A stretch of DNA of 64,000 nucleotides from Vreelandella sedimenti (GCF_013416325.1 NZ_JACCGK010000007.1:124001-188000); one strand, 5' to 3'; numbered from the stretch's first letter, positions 19,877-30,426 are shown. The notes: generated by a model not told the origin, from the letters alone. Program-made: numbers and translations.

Positions 19877-19904
19877 ATTCAGTCATACACATTCAGTCAT
19901 ACGA
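19877..19904. repeat. 14-bp direct repeat in the rpoH upstream region
   Basis: ATTCAGTCATACAC (19877-19890) is followed directly by ATTCAGTCATACGA (19891-19904), 12 of 14 bases identical. It lies 79 bp upstream of the rpoH start codon, where regulatory DNA of this gene is expected. It could be a pair of binding sites or a simple tandem duplication. Confidence 0.55.
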
Positions 19905-19995
19905 ATGTCTGCGCTACTGAGACCTTAACGCAAGCATAAAGTTCGCAGGTTAAGCATTACCAGCAGTATCGCATTAACTGCCTAAAATCCATCAA

Positions 19996-21045
19996 TTATC
20001 TTGGCCGAATACTCGAAAGGTGACGAGTCACCGCCAACCAGGCACCCAACCAGCCTAGTAGTGTACTGCAAGATAGCAGAATTGTAGAGCCTGTCACGTC
20101 GAGTTGGGGTAAAGAAAAACTCGCCCCGTAACTTGCCGCCAGAGCGGATACCGGCAGGGAAAGCCAGTGATTGCCCAGATCTAACAAACCCAGCGCCAAC
20201 AGCCCTCCGCCTAAGCCGTACCAAGCACCGCTGTATAGGAAAGGCCGTCGCACAAAAGCATGCGTGGCACCAATAAGCATCACGACTTCAATTTCCCGGC
20301 GACGACTCTCCACCGAGAGACGAATGGTATTACCGACCACCAGCAGCACGCCTAAACCAAACAGCACCCCTAGCGCCAGTGCTACACGGCGACCTAGCTC
20401 GGCTAAGTTTCTCAGTCGCTCTACCCAGGCCAGGTCAAGACGCACCTCATCCACCCCAGCGAGCGCTTCAAGACGGGTGGCCAACTGCTGCATGGCAACC
20501 GGGTCAACGCTTTCCGGGCGCACCACCATACTAATAGGCAGCGGGTTACTCTCCAGCCCTGCCAAGGCATCATCGAGCCCCAGCGACTGCTGGAACTCCG
20601 CCATACCCTGCTCGGCGCTGATCAGTTGGGTTTCGAGCACGTCCGGTTCCGCGTTGACCGCCTCTTCAATACGCAGCGACTGGGCATCATCGGCACTCAA
20701 CTCCAGGTAGACCGTTAGGGTGGCGCTCTCATCAAGCTCAGCATCCAGCAGGCGGGCACTATCCAGGGTTAGCCACAGCGCCGCAGGTAGCACCAGTGCA
20801 ATAGCGATCGCCAGCATGGTCAGAAGATTACCCAGCGGATAGCGTATCAAGCGCTGAAAGCTATCCCACCCCATGCTGCGGTGATGGCGCCCCCATGCCC
20901 GCAGGCGACTGGAAAAGCGCGTTTGCTGCGACCTGGCGCCTCGCTGTGGCGCTTGGGCTTTCTCCACCGCTGGTTTAACAGCGGCTTTGTGAGGCGTTTT
21001 TAATGCTGCTCCCTGACGACGCTTGGGTGTCGCGGATGACCTCAT
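19996..21045 (-). CDS. ftsX: Cell division protein FtsX
   Basis: FtsX is the membrane part of the FtsEX complex, which links ATP hydrolysis to periplasmic amidase activation at the septum. The 349 residues have a basic N-terminal tail (KRRQGAALKTPHKAAVKPA), a first membrane helix near residues 77-97 (LLTMLAIAIALVLPAALWLT), a periplasmic domain and three C-terminal helices. The order fits FtsX, with the FtsX/MacB-like end GSTILLSCSTLLGWLGAW. The ATG overlaps the ftsE stop. Confidence 0.95.
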   Translation of the reverse strand: MRSSATPKRRQGAALKTPHKAAVKPAVEKAQAPQRGARSQQTRFSSRLRAWGRHHRSMGWDSFQRLIRYPLGNLLTMLAIAIALVLPAALWLTLDSARLLDAELDESATLTVYLELSADDAQSLRIEEAVNAEPDVLETQLISAEQGMAEFQQSLGLDDALAGLESNPLPISMVVRPESVDPVAMQQLATRLEALAGVDEVRLDLAWVERLRNLAELGRRVALALGVLFGLGVLLVVGNTIRLSVESRRREIEVVMLIGATHAFVRRPFLYSGAWYGLGGGLLALGLLDLGNHWLSLPVSALAASYGASFSLPQLDVTGSTILLSCSTLLGWLGAWLAVTRHLSSIRPR

Positions 21046-21706
21046 ACCGCCCCCCCATCGGCTACCAGCCTGCCGTCGCTTAAGCGCAGGATGCGGTGGC
21101 GCAGTCGGGCAATTAGAGCCAAATCGTGGCTGGCGATCATCACCGTGGTACCAATCCGATTAAAGTCCTCAAACAGCGCCATTATATCCGCCGAAAGCTG
21201 GGGATCCAGATTGCCCGTTGGCTCATCAGCCAGCAGCAGCGCGGGCTTATTAACCACCGCCCGGGCAATGCCTACCCGCTGCTGCTCGCCGCCGGAGAGT
21301 TCTATGGGCAACGCCTTTTCACGATGCAGCAGCCCCACTTTATCTAACGCGGCACGCACACGGCGGGCGGCCTCCCGAGGTTCAACCCCTTGAATCTCCA
21401 GCGGTAGAGAAACATTGTGAAAAATGCTGCGATCAAAGAGCAGTTGATGATCCTGAAAGACCACACCGATTTGGCGCCGATAGAACGGCACTTGGCTGGC
21501 ATGCAGCTGAGCAATGTCATGCCCCGCTACGACGACGCGCCCACGGCTAGGTTTCTCAAGACGCATCACTAAGCGTAGTAGCGAGCTTTTCCCCGCCCCG
21601 GAGTGGCCGGTAAGAAACACCATTTCGCCCCGGGCAACCCGAAAGTTAAGATGCGCCAGCGCTTCAAAGCGTCCACCGTAGCGTTTTCCCACATGCTCAA
21701 AGGCGA

Positions 21707-21710
<4 letters not shown>
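21042..21710 (-). CDS. ftsE: Cell division ATP-binding protein FtsE
   Basis: A 222-residue ABC ATPase, partner of FtsX. Walker A is TGHSGAGKSSLLRL, the Q loop is VFQDHQLLFDRS, the signature is LSGGEQQRVGIARA and Walker B is LLLADEPTGNLD. It begins MIAFEHVGKRYGGRFEAL, typical of FtsE. It overlaps ftsY and ftsX by 4 bp each, so ftsY-ftsE-ftsX is one tightly coupled operon. Confidence 0.97.
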
Positions 21711-22927
<1,217 letters not shown>

Positions 22928-23017
22928 GAGTGCTACCCGACATAAATAGTGAACATTAAGGTTATGCTAACACCGTAACCCAAGACTTTGGATAAACAGC
23001 CCGTTACAATCCGCTTC

Positions 23018-23662
23018 ATGACACGACAACGCCCCCCTCGATCCTCTACATCCCGCCGCACACCAGCTAAGCGGGGTGGTCAACAACTTGGCAAACCTAT
23101 TGGTAAGCCACTTGGTAAGTTACGCATCATCGGCGGTGAGTTCCGTCGCCGTCAGTTGCCGGTGCTGGATAGCCCTGGTTTGCGTCCAACCCCAGACCGC
23201 GTGCGTGAAACGCTGTTCAACTGGCTCGGCCAACAGCTTTACGGCCAGCAAGTACTCGACCTGTTCGCAGGTACCGGTGCGCTAGGCATTGAAGCGGTGT
23301 CTCGCGGCGCCTCCTGGGTCGATTTTGTTGAGCGCGACCCACAGGTAGCGGCGCAGCTGTCGACCAATCTGGCATCGCTCAATATTACCGCAAGCGCGGT
23401 GCATGTTAACGATGTTCAGGCCTATCTGACGCGCCCAGCCAAGCCCTATACACTGGTCTTTCTTGATCCGCCGTTCCATCAGCAGTTGGCCGCGCCCTGC
23501 TGCTCGGCATTGGAAACTAGCGGCTGGCTGGATAACGAGGCAATGATTTACCTGGAAACCGAGACGTTGCTGGCTCCCAAGGTGCCCGCCAACTGGCTAT
23601 TGCACCGCGAAACCCAGGCGGGCGAAAGCACTGCGCGGCTCTATCAACGTCAAGCACCGTAA
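23018..23662 (+). CDS. rsmD: 16S rRNA (guanine-966-N2)-methyltransferase RsmD
   Basis: RsmD methylates G966 of 16S rRNA. From the ATG at 23018 it has 214 residues. The basic N-terminal tail (RQRPPRSSTSRRTPAKRGG) leads into KLRIIGGEFRRRQLPVLD and RPTPDRVRETLFNWLG, both strongly conserved. The SAM motif is VLDLFAGTGALGIEAVSRGA and the catalytic motif is LVFLDPPFH. A TTG ten codons upstream is in frame but less likely. It is divergent from ftsYEX, the conserved gammaproteobacterial arrangement. Confidence 0.95.
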   Translation: MTRQRPPRSSTSRRTPAKRGGQQLGKPIGKPLGKLRIIGGEFRRRQLPVLDSPGLRPTPDRVRETLFNWLGQQLYGQQVLDLFAGTGALGIEAVSRGASWVDFVERDPQVAAQLSTNLASLNITASAVHVNDVQAYLTRPAKPYTLVFLDPPFHQQLAAPCCSALETSGWLDNEAMIYLETETLLAPKVPANWLLHRETQAGESTARLYQRQAP

Positions 23663-23796
23663 ACAGCGCTTGCCGCCACGCGGCGGTGGCGTTACGCTCG
23701 CCTCATTCGCCCCTACTGACAAGCTTTGTTTTTGTTTATTTGGGTGCCTTTTTATGACCTATTTTGGGTTTTTGTTTTTACGCTAGGGAGAGATAC

Positions 23797-23991
23797 ATGA
23801 GTCTGGAGCTATTTAATCAACTTGAACAGAAAGTCACCGACACCGTTGATGCACTGGAGATGATGAAACTGGAAAATGAAGAGCTGCGCGGCGAAAACGC
23901 CAAGCTGAAAGAGGAGCGCGAAGAGTGGGAGCGTCGCCTCAACAGCCTACTCAGCAAGTTCGACAGCCTAGAAACAACTAGCGCTTCGTAA
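23797..23991 (+). CDS. zapB: ZapB-like cell division coiled-coil protein
   Basis: A 64-residue protein that is nearly all coiled coil (LFNQLEQKVTDTVDALEMM, then LENEELRGENAKLKEEREE). ZapB forms filaments that support the Z ring through ZapA. The start at 23797 has AGGGAGAG upstream; an in-frame codon 11 residues earlier is rejected. The stop codon directly abuts the stop of the converging rimI gene, with no spacer. Size and sequence fit ZapB, but short coiled coils are easy to over-assign. Confidence 0.75.
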   Translation: MSLELFNQLEQKVTDTVDALEMMKLENEELRGENAKLKEEREEWERRLNSLLSKFDSLETTSAS

Positions 23992-24450
23992 CTAGCTTTG
24001 CGCTACTTGGAGTATCTGCGACATGAGTAGCGCGTCTTCTCGCCCAGCAGGCCCTTTGGCCGCTGGGTAATAGCCTTTGCGCCGCCCATCTTCGCTAAGC
24101 CCGCAGCACTGGTAGAGCCGGATAGCGCTAAGATTCCCCACCCGCACCTCTAGCAGCAGTCGCTCACTCAGCCAGCCGCGTGCGGTCGACAGCACGACCT
24201 CCATCAACGCGCGACCTGCTCCACTGCGACGCTGCTCTGGGTGTACTCCAATGGCTTGCAACTCCGCTTCAAACGGCAGTCGCGCCACAATGGCATACCC
24301 TAACAGCTGCTCATCCTGCCACCAGCCCAATACACAGGTATCCTGGCCGCCCAACGCTGCCAGCATTTGCGTCTCGGAAGTGCCGCTCTGCGCCCGCTGC
24401 TCAAGCGCGAGCAGCAGGGCCAGGTGCTCGACGTTGAGTTCAGTGATCAT
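23992..24450 (-). CDS. rimI: Ribosomal protein S18 alanine N-acetyltransferase
   Basis: A 152-residue GNAT acetyltransferase of the RimI type, which acetylates the N terminus of ribosomal protein S18. The acetyl-CoA loop is AIGVHPEQRRSGAGRALMEVVL. The C-terminal half has LLLEVRVGNLSAIRLYQCCGLSEDGRRKGYYP in pieces, including the RimI-typical N..A..LY and GRRKGYY. Its start overlaps the upstream gene by 11 bp. E. coli has the order holD-rimI, which supports the call for the neighbour. Confidence 0.9.
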   Translation of the reverse strand: MITELNVEHLALLLALEQRAQSGTSETQMLAALGGQDTCVLGWWQDEQLLGYAIVARLPFEAELQAIGVHPEQRRSGAGRALMEVVLSTARGWLSERLLLEVRVGNLSAIRLYQCCGLSEDGRRKGYYPAAKGPAGREDALLMSQILQVAQS

Positions 24451-25336
24451 CAGCAGTCTGCTTAGCGCCAGCCGCCCACTGCTGGCCTAACGCCTGCAGC
24501 GCTGGCCAGAGGTCGCGCTTACTATGGCTACCGTCGAGGAGCGACCCAAGTGAGGGGCCCTGCCATAAGGGCAGCGAAAGCGTTTGGCTTTGACCTTCAG
24601 CCACGTTCAGTATGCGCTCCAGCGGTGCTTGTTCAGCCCCAGATTCGGTATCAGGCTCGGCTTCCAACTCACCCCACCAAAGTAATCGCTCTAATCGCCA
24701 CCCTTGACGGCTCGCGCTTCCGGCGATAAACGCCGCCAAGCCCTCGCGGGCTTCGTCCAAGGGATCCTCTACCGCAAAGGCGTTGGCCATTTGCGGCCAA
24801 GTGAAGTGGCTCACTTCCGGCAACGCTCCACGCTGAATGCCCGCGGCCTGCAACAGGTTAACCAGTAGCTGCTGCTCAAGCGGACTCATTTCCCCCGCCT
24901 GCAGCACCATCCAGCGGCCCTCAAGACAAACGCAGGAGAGCGCGAACTTAAGAGGTTTGGCTGGCACCACTTCCGCGCTGGGAGTCGCCGTCTCCGGGTT
25001 GGCAATCGCCGGCTTATTTTGGCTCGGCTTGTCCGCACGTTGCTTGTCTTGACCTAGCAGTGCCCGCACCGCCGAGGGTGAAGCAATGGCTTCGCCTGAG
25101 GCCTGGGGGTCGGAAGATTGAAGCTCGGGCGGTTGAGGTTTGGACGTTTGACGCTTGGGCGCAGGGGCGTCGTCCAGCAATGCCTGTAGCCGCTCCCGAG
25201 GCGGCGTAGGAGCAGGCGTCGAATCTTCCCACTCACAGGCCTCGGTGGGCAGCGCATTAGGCAACTGGTATTTAGCGGCCCAGGCGGTAATGCCCATGGC
25301 GTCCAGGTAGTGGCGCCGAGTAACTTCTTGATTCAC
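24440..25336 (-). CDS. Probable DNA polymerase III psi subunit (HolD-like), with a long Pro/Ala-rich insert
   Basis: A 298-residue protein with two conserved-looking ends joined by a low-complexity region. The N terminus RRHYLDAMGITAWAAKYQLPNAL resembles the psi start of E. coli (RR-x(3)-LQQLGITQW). Residues about 40-135 are rich in Pro, Ala, Ser and Gln. The C-terminal part (ALSCVCLEGRWMVLQAG onward, then LLVNLLQAAGI) could be the psi globular domain. The position directly before rimI matches E. coli holD-rimI and the Pseudomonas arrangement. Psi joins chi to the clamp loader. This is inference from a short N-terminal match plus synteny, so no symbol is given. Confidence 0.55.
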   Translation of the reverse strand: MNQEVTRRHYLDAMGITAWAAKYQLPNALPTEACEWEDSTPAPTPPRERLQALLDDAPAPKRQTSKPQPPELQSSDPQASGEAIASPSAVRALLGQDKQRADKPSQNKPAIANPETATPSAEVVPAKPLKFALSCVCLEGRWMVLQAGEMSPLEQQLLVNLLQAAGIQRGALPEVSHFTWPQMANAFAVEDPLDEAREGLAAFIAGSASRQGWRLERLLWWGELEAEPDTESGAEQAPLERILNVAEGQSQTLSLPLWQGPSLGSLLDGSHSKRDLWPALQALGQQWAAGAKQTADDH

Positions 25337-25641
25337 TTCCCGCCGCCGCGACAGTTGGGTGAGTTCGGGCGTTCACCGCCGCGTGCCTGCCACTCGCTGG
25401 GGGTATAAAGATGCAGCGCTAAAGCGTGCACCGGTCCGGAAAGCTCATCGGCCAACAGCGCATAAATTTGCTGGTGACGCTTCACCGGCATCATGCCATC
25501 GAAGGAGTCACTCACTAGCGTCACTTTGAAGTGGGTTTCAGAGTTCGCGGGCACGTTGTGCATGTGGCTTTCGTTTTCAACCTGCAGCACGTCTGGCGCG
25601 AGTGCCGTTAACTTCTGCTCAATCTGTGTCTGCAGCGTCAT
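25333..25641 (-). CDS. bolA: BolA family protein
   Basis: A 102-residue BolA-like protein: QIEQKLTALAPDVLQVENESHMHNVPANSETHFKV in pieces, then LVSDSFDGMMPVKRHQQIYALLADEL and VHALALHLYTPSEW. The conserved His in HFKV and in VHALALHLY are present. BolA proteins work with monothiol glutaredoxins in Fe-S handling and in cell shape and stress control. It overlaps the HolD-like gene by 4 bp (ATGA), so it heads a bolA-holD-rimI operon. Confidence 0.93.
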   Translation of the reverse strand: MTLQTQIEQKLTALAPDVLQVENESHMHNVPANSETHFKVTLVSDSFDGMMPVKRHQQIYALLADELSGPVHALALHLYTPSEWQARGGERPNSPNCRGGGK

Positions 25642-25684
25642 AAGGTTCTCCTTGAGAGATCACAAACCATTTTATTGTACGCGC

Positions 25685-27088
25685 TTACTGGCCCGCAGAC
25701 GATGCCCGTCGAGCGTGTAACGCACGCCTTGCCAGCGGCATGCGCGCCACGCTTGCCAAGAGCGCCAGCAGCGTAGTCGCCGCCCCTAGCCAGAGCGTTA
25801 CCTGTACCGGCCAGCCTAGCGCCAACGCTGCACCGACTAAGGCCACGCCAAACGACTGCCCGACGGTACGTGTGGTGCTCATGACGCCAGAGACGTTGGA
25901 ACTGCGCTCCGGCGGCAGGCTGCCCATCATTTCGCGGTTGTTAGGCGGCTGGAACAGGCCAAAGCCAATACCGCATAGCGCAGTGCGCCATAGACTTCCC
26001 GCCACACCGGTCGACTCATCGACCAGCGCCAGCGCAATCAGGCCAATGATAAGTAGGCCAAGCCCCGTACTGGAGAGAATACTGGGATTAATACGGTCGG
26101 CTAAGCGCCCCGCTACAGGGCCAACGAACATGATAGCCAGTGGCCAAGGAGTGAACAGCCAAGCGGTTTCCAGTGGCGAAAACCCCATCTGCTCCTGATA
26201 GAAAAACGACAGGGCTACAAACGTAAGGCCCTGACCTATAAAGGCAAGTCCAGAGGCAGATACCGCCAGTGTAAAGCGCAGCTCGGCAAATACGCTAAGC
26301 GGCAACAGTGGATAAGGTGCGCGACGCTGACGCGCAATAAACCCAGCACAGGCCAATACCGCCAATAGCACCCAGCCACCGCTTTGCCAAACCGGCGCGG
26401 CGTGGCTCACGGCGTCCATGGCAATAAAGAAGCTGGCCAGCATAACGATCGAGAGCAGCGCCCCAGCCACATCAAAACTGCCTTTGCGTGGTTCTTCTCG
26501 GGGCAACGCACGCTTGGCGAGCCATAACGAGCAAAGACCCAGCGGCACATTGAGCGCAAACAGCCAGGGCCAGTCGGCAAAGGACAGGATTACCCCACTC
26601 AGCGTGGGCCCTGCCGCGTAGCCACCGGCCACCACCAAGGCACTCAAGCCAAGGGCGCTGCCCAAGAGGCGCGAGGGGAAAATGGCTCGATAGAGCGATG
26701 GGCCAATCGATAGCGTGGCCGCAGCACCTAGCCCCTGAAAGGCACGAAACACTAGCAACGTTTCTAAATTGCGCGATAGCGCTGCCCCTAGCGCGGCAGC
26801 GACAAAGGTGGCCAGCCCAAACAGGTAGAGCCTGCGACGTGTGATCAATTCACTAATGCCCGCAAACACGAGCAAAAAAGCCGCACAAACGACCTGAAAC
26901 AGGTTGGTAATCCATACCGCTCGGGATGCCGACACATTCAAGTCGGCGGCAATAGAGGGCAGCGCCAGGTTGATCATGGTGGTATCGACCACCGCCATCA
27001 AGGTACCGGTCACCAGCGCCATCACAGCAAGGGCGCGTTCAGGCCCAGGCAGGCCATCGTCGCCGGGGCGGGTTTCAAACAGTCGCAT
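25685..27088 (-). CDS. MFS transporter, DHA2-like drug exporter family
   Basis: A 467-residue integral membrane protein with about 14 hydrophobic segments. The first is ALAVMALVTGTLMAVVDTTMINLALPSI, with motif D1-like Asp in VDTT. Motif A-like residues lie in ISELITRRRLYLFG, and motif C-like residues in LGLSALVVAGGYAAGPTLSGVI. The family exports drugs, dyes or metabolites using the proton gradient; the substrate cannot be told. It is transcribed alone, with no linked regulator or membrane-fusion gene, which suggests a housekeeping or cryptic exporter. Confidence 0.88.
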   Translation of the reverse strand: MRLFETRPGDDGLPGPERALAVMALVTGTLMAVVDTTMINLALPSIAADLNVSASRAVWITNLFQVVCAAFLLVFAGISELITRRRLYLFGLATFVAAALGAALSRNLETLLVFRAFQGLGAAATLSIGPSLYRAIFPSRLLGSALGLSALVVAGGYAAGPTLSGVILSFADWPWLFALNVPLGLCSLWLAKRALPREEPRKGSFDVAGALLSIVMLASFFIAMDAVSHAAPVWQSGGWVLLAVLACAGFIARQRRAPYPLLPLSVFAELRFTLAVSASGLAFIGQGLTFVALSFFYQEQMGFSPLETAWLFTPWPLAIMFVGPVAGRLADRINPSILSSTGLGLLIIGLIALALVDESTGVAGSLWRTALCGIGFGLFQPPNNREMMGSLPPERSSNVSGVMSTTRTVGQSFGVALVGAALALGWPVQVTLWLGAATTLLALLASVARMPLARRALHARRASSAGQ

Positions 27089-27182
27089 GCAAGCGTTCCT
27101 AGGCAGGAGAGATCTTAAACAAAACGGTGAAAAAGAAACGACTCAAATAGTGGGGTTCAAAATCCTGTCTTAAAAACACAGA

Positions 27183-27200
27183 AACCGGCCTAAGCCGGTT
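27183..27200 (-). terminator. Terminator hairpin downstream of the acidic unknown gene
   Basis: AACCGGC-CTAA-GCCGGTT is a perfect 7-bp hairpin. On the minus strand it is followed by TTCTGTGTTTTTAAG, a broken T tract. It lies about 110 bp after the stop of the 27311-27697 gene and before the MFS gene start. Confidence 0.5.
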
Positions 27201-27310
27201 CCGAATTGCGCTATTTCGAAGTGCGCTAGCTGGCTGTTAGCAACCAGCTGTTCAGGCAACCACTAAGCTTAAATAATACTAGGCTTGCCTAAATACTAGC
27301 ACGCTAACGG

Positions 27311-27697
27311 CTAATCCTGCTCGCTGTCGAGCAGTAATGCATCATCGACTTCTGAGATTTCCAGCGCCGTTTCGTCGTCCAGATCAATGGCCAGGTAGCT
27401 GTGCTCGACGCGCACAAACTCCTGGAACAATGCCCAGTCGAGTTTATCCGGCCACTGCCGTTCGTCCTCTTCCCAAGCGCGCAGCTCAGTCTCAAGAATT
27501 TCCACGTAGCGGTCACGCACAAACGTTTCCAGCGCTTCTGGGGTATCCATCTCTGGAATCAGGTAAATGGTACTTTCACGTTCGACGTCGTCCAGGGTCA
27601 GGTCGTCGTCTCCCATGGTGGGTTCCAGCGCGTTGATCCAGTCCACAAAGGGCTGGGTCGGCCTGACGCTCAGTGCGGAGCGGTTAAGCAGTTTCAT
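27311..27697 (-). CDS. Acidic conserved hypothetical protein next to lysS
   Basis: A 128-residue protein with very high Asp/Glu content. It begins MKLLNRSALSVRPTQPFVDW and ends in an acidic tail (DDETALEISEVDDALLLDSEQD, written as two parts). No membrane segment or catalytic motif is visible. The ATG at 27697 has GAGGAGA a few bases upstream, so the longer frame starting 20 codons earlier is rejected. It stands downstream of lysS on the same strand. I do not recognise a function. Confidence 0.8.
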   Translation of the reverse strand: MKLLNRSALSVRPTQPFVDWINALEPTMGDDDLTLDDVERESTIYLIPEMDTPEALETFVRDRYVEILETELRAWEEDERQWPDKLDWALFQEFVRVEHSYLAIDLDDETALEISEVDDALLLDSEQD

Positions 27698-27781
27698 GGG
27701 ATTCTCCTCGCCGTCGAAACGTTGACCATTATGGGCGCTATAACGCGCCCTTACCAACTTTTCATCCGTTATCGTAGCGTG

Positions 27782-29293
27782 TTAGTCCACTTCAGGGCGC
27801 ATCGCCGGGAACAGCAACACATCGCGAATCGATGCGCTGTCGGTGAACAGCATCACCAAGCGGTCAATACCGATGCCTTCGCCCGCGGTGGGCGGCATGC
27901 CGTACTCCAACGCACGTACGTAATCTGCATCGTAGTACATCGCTTCCAGGTCACCGGCATCTTTTTCCGCGGACTGGGCACGGAAGCGCTCCGCCTGATC
28001 TTCGGCGTCGTTAAGCTCCGAGAAGCCGTTGGCGATTTCGCGTCCCCCCACAAAGAACTCAAAGCGGTCGGTGACGAAGGGATTAGCGTCATTACGCCGG
28101 GCAAGCGGACTCACTTCAGCCGGGTATTCGGTGATAAAGGTCGGCTGGTCGAGCTTATGTTCGGCAACTTCTTCAAATATCTCCGTTTGCACCTTGCCCA
28201 GACCCCAGCTCTCTTTGACCTTGATGCCCAGTTTCTCAGCGGTTGTCCGCGCCGCCTCGAGCGAATCCAAATCGCTATCGGCAATGCCGTCGCCATGATC
28301 AAGAATCGCCTGACGTAGCGTTAAGCGGGCAAAAGGTTTGCCGAAATCGTAGCTCGCGCCCTGATACTCAATCACTGCGTTACCGAGCACTTCTTCAGCG
28401 GCGGTGCGCAACATCGCTTCGGTCATATCCAGCAGGTCACGGTAATCCGCATAGGCCCAGTAGAACTCCACCATGGTGAATTCTGGGTTGTGGCGCGTCG
28501 ATAACCCTTCGTTGCGGAAGTTGCGGTTAATCTCGAACACCTTCTCAAAGCCGCCCACCACCAGACGCTTGAGATAAAGCTCAGGCGCAATACGCAGATA
28601 CATGTCGATATCCAGAGCATTGTGGTGGGTAATGAACGGCCGTGCCGCCGCTCCGCCGGGGATCGGCTGGAGCATTGGCGTCTCTACTTCCATAAAACCA
28701 CGGGCTTCAAAGAAGCGGCGCATGGAGCTAATGACCGCTGCGCGGGTTTCAAACACCTTGCGCGACTGCGGATTCATGATCAGATCCACATAGCGCTGGC
28801 GATAGCGGGCCTCCATATCGGTGAGGCCGTGAAACTTATCCGGCAGCGGGCGCAGGCTCTTGGTGAGCAGTTGCACCTCCTTCATCATCACGTACAGATC
28901 GCCCTTGCCGGATTTATGCACCGGCCCGTGGGCAGCGACGATGTCACCGATATCCCAGCTTTTAACGTCTTCCAGTACGTCGGCGGGCAGGCCTTTTTTA
29001 TCCACGTAGAGCTGGATTTGCCCGGCTACATCCTGAATGACGATGAAGGGGCCACGTTGACGCATCACACGACCTGCCACAGCGGCGTGGTGATCCAGCG
29101 CTTCAAGCTCAGCCTTGTCTTTATCGCCGAAGGCATTTTGCAGCTCGACGGTTAAGCTGTCGCGGCGAAAATCATTGGGAAACGCACTCTTTCCCTGCTC
29201 AGCGGCGCGCTCGCGGCGAGCAGTCAACTTGGCTCGGCGCTCGGCAATCAGGTGGTTTTCGTTGTCTGCAGGAGACGCGTCTTGGTTAGCCAT
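27782..29293 (-). CDS. lysS: Lysyl-tRNA synthetase, class II
   Basis: A 503-residue class IIb enzyme charging tRNA-Lys. The N-terminal anticodon-binding OB fold ([20 protein letters not shown]) is followed by the class II core. Motif 1 is in [21 protein letters not shown], motif 2 is [20 protein letters not shown] and motif 3 is [13 protein letters not shown]. Length equals E. coli LysS (505). prfB lies immediately upstream, the classic prfB-lysS operon. Confidence 0.98.
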   Translation of the reverse strand: MANQDASPADNENHLIAERRAKLTARRERAAEQGKSAFPNDFRRDSLTVELQNAFGDKDKAELEALDHHAAVAGRVMRQRGPFIVIQDVAGQIQLYVDKKGLPADVLEDVKSWDIGDIVAAHGPVHKSGKGDLYVMMKEVQLLTKSLRPLPDKFHGLTDMEARYRQRYVDLIMNPQSRKVFETRAAVISSMRRFFEARGFMEVETPMLQPIPGGAAARPFITHHNALDIDMYLRIAPELYLKRLVVGGFEKVFEINRNFRNEGLSTRHNPEFTMVEFYWAYADYRDLLDMTEAMLRTAAEEVLGNAVIEYQGASYDFGKPFARLTLRQAILDHGDGIADSDLDSLEAARTTAEKLGIKVKESWGLGKVQTEIFEEVAEHKLDQPTFITEYPAEVSPLARRNDANPFVTDRFEFFVGGREIANGFSELNDAEDQAERFRAQSAEKDAGDLEAMYYDADYVRALEYGMPPTAGEGIGIDRLVMLFTDSASIRDVLLFPAMRPEVD

Positions 29294-29327
29294 GGGGCAC
29301 CCTGTTCATGTTCAAACGCTAAAAAAA

Positions 29328-30426
29328 TTACAAACCTTGCTTCAAGCTGGCGACGATAAATTGGTCAATATCCCCGTCGAGCACTTTATCGCAGTTACTG
29401 GACTGCACGCTGGTGCGCAAATCCTTGATGCGCTGATCATCCAGCACGTAAGAGCGTATCTGGCTGCCCCAGCCGATATCAGCCTTGGAGTCCTCGGCCT
29501 CCTGCTTGGCGGCGTTGCGCTTTTGCATCTCGTGTTCCCACAACCGCGCTTTCAACTGCTTCATGGCAAAATCGCGGTTGGCGTGCTGGCTGCGCTGGCC
29601 TTGACAGGCCACGACGATCCCGGTCGGCTCGTGGGTAATCCGCACGGCCGAATCGGTGGTGTTTACGTGCTGACCGCCCGCACCGCTGGAGCGGTAGGTA
29701 TCGACGCGCAAGTCCGAGGGATTAATTTCTACCTCGAAACTGTCGTCAATTTCCGGGGACAGGAATACCGAGGCAAACGAGGTATGCCGACGGCCACCGG
29801 AATCAAACGGGCTTTTACGCACTAGGCGGTGCACGCCGGTTTCAGTACGCAGCCAGCCGAAAGCGTAATCGCCCTGGATATGCACCGTGGCCGACTTAAT
29901 GCCCGCCACTTCGCCAGCAGAGATTTCGGTGATATCGGCTTTGAAGCCGTGACTCTCCGCCCAGCGCAGGTACATGCGCAATAAAATATTGGCCCAATCC
30001 TGGGCTTCGGTGCCACCAGAGCCGGACTGAATTTCCAGGTAAGCGTTGTTCTGATCCATTTCACCGGAGAACATGCGACGAAATTCCAGTTTTTCTAACG
30101 CCGCCTGCATGCTATCCAGCTCTTTGCACACTTCTTCGACGGTGCCTTCGTCCTCTTCCATTTCGGCAAGCTCAAGCAGATCCCGGCTATCGCCAAGGCC
30201 CTGCTCAAGTTCATCAATGGTAGCCACTATGGCTTCGAGGGAGGCGCGCTCTTTGCCTAACTTCTGCGCATAGTCTGGATCGTTCCAGACATTGGGGTCT
30301 TCCAGTTCGCGGGTGACCTCTTCTAGCCGATCTTTCTTCTCGGCATAGTCAAAGATACCCCCTAAGAACGTCTGTCCGCTCAGACAGGTCCTTGAGCTGG
30401 TTGTGAATCGGATTGGTTTCCAACAT
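29328..30426 (-). CDS. prfB: Peptide chain release factor 2, made by programmed +1 frameshift
   Basis: RF2 ends translation at UGA and UAA. The gene starts at the ATG at 30426 ([20 protein letters not shown]), runs 25 codons to an in-frame TGA at 30351-30349, and continues in the +1 frame from GAC (30350-30348) to 29328. The total is 365 residues, exactly the E. coli length. The shifted reading gives [19 protein letters not shown], confirming homology. The SPF codon-recognition tripeptide is in [13 protein letters not shown] context ([15 protein letters not shown]), with the GGQ hydrolysis motif. It must be annotated as one frameshifted gene, not as a pseudogene. Confidence 0.97.
30349..30363 (-). 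promoter_or_regulatory. prfB programmed +1 frameshift site
   Basis: On the minus strand the site reads AGGGGG TAT CTT TGA C. It has the Shine-Dalgarno-like AGGGGG (30363-30358), the slippery CTT, the UGA stop and the C that weakens termination. It is the same as the E. coli site. RF2 shortage causes slow termination and slippage, so the protein controls its own level. Confidence 0.97.

Noticed and set aside
22988..23017. TTG start for rsmD ten codons upstream
   Set aside because: An ATG at 23018 gives a usual-length RsmD, and the extra residues are not family-like.
23671..23690. GC-rich hairpin GCCGCC/GGCGG after rsmD as a terminator
   Set aside because: No T tract follows and the stem is imperfect, so I do not list it as a feature.
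27401..28318. 305-residue open frame on the plus strand opposite the acidic unknown gene and lysS
   Set aside because: It lies antisense to well-supported genes (lysS motifs intact), has no family resemblance and no ribosome site, and is explained by the codon bias of the opposite strand.
29328..30227. prfB read as a gene starting at 30227, or as a pseudogene with an internal stop
   Set aside because: The region upstream to 30426 encodes the conserved RF2 N terminus and the classic +1 frameshift signal, so the gene is complete.
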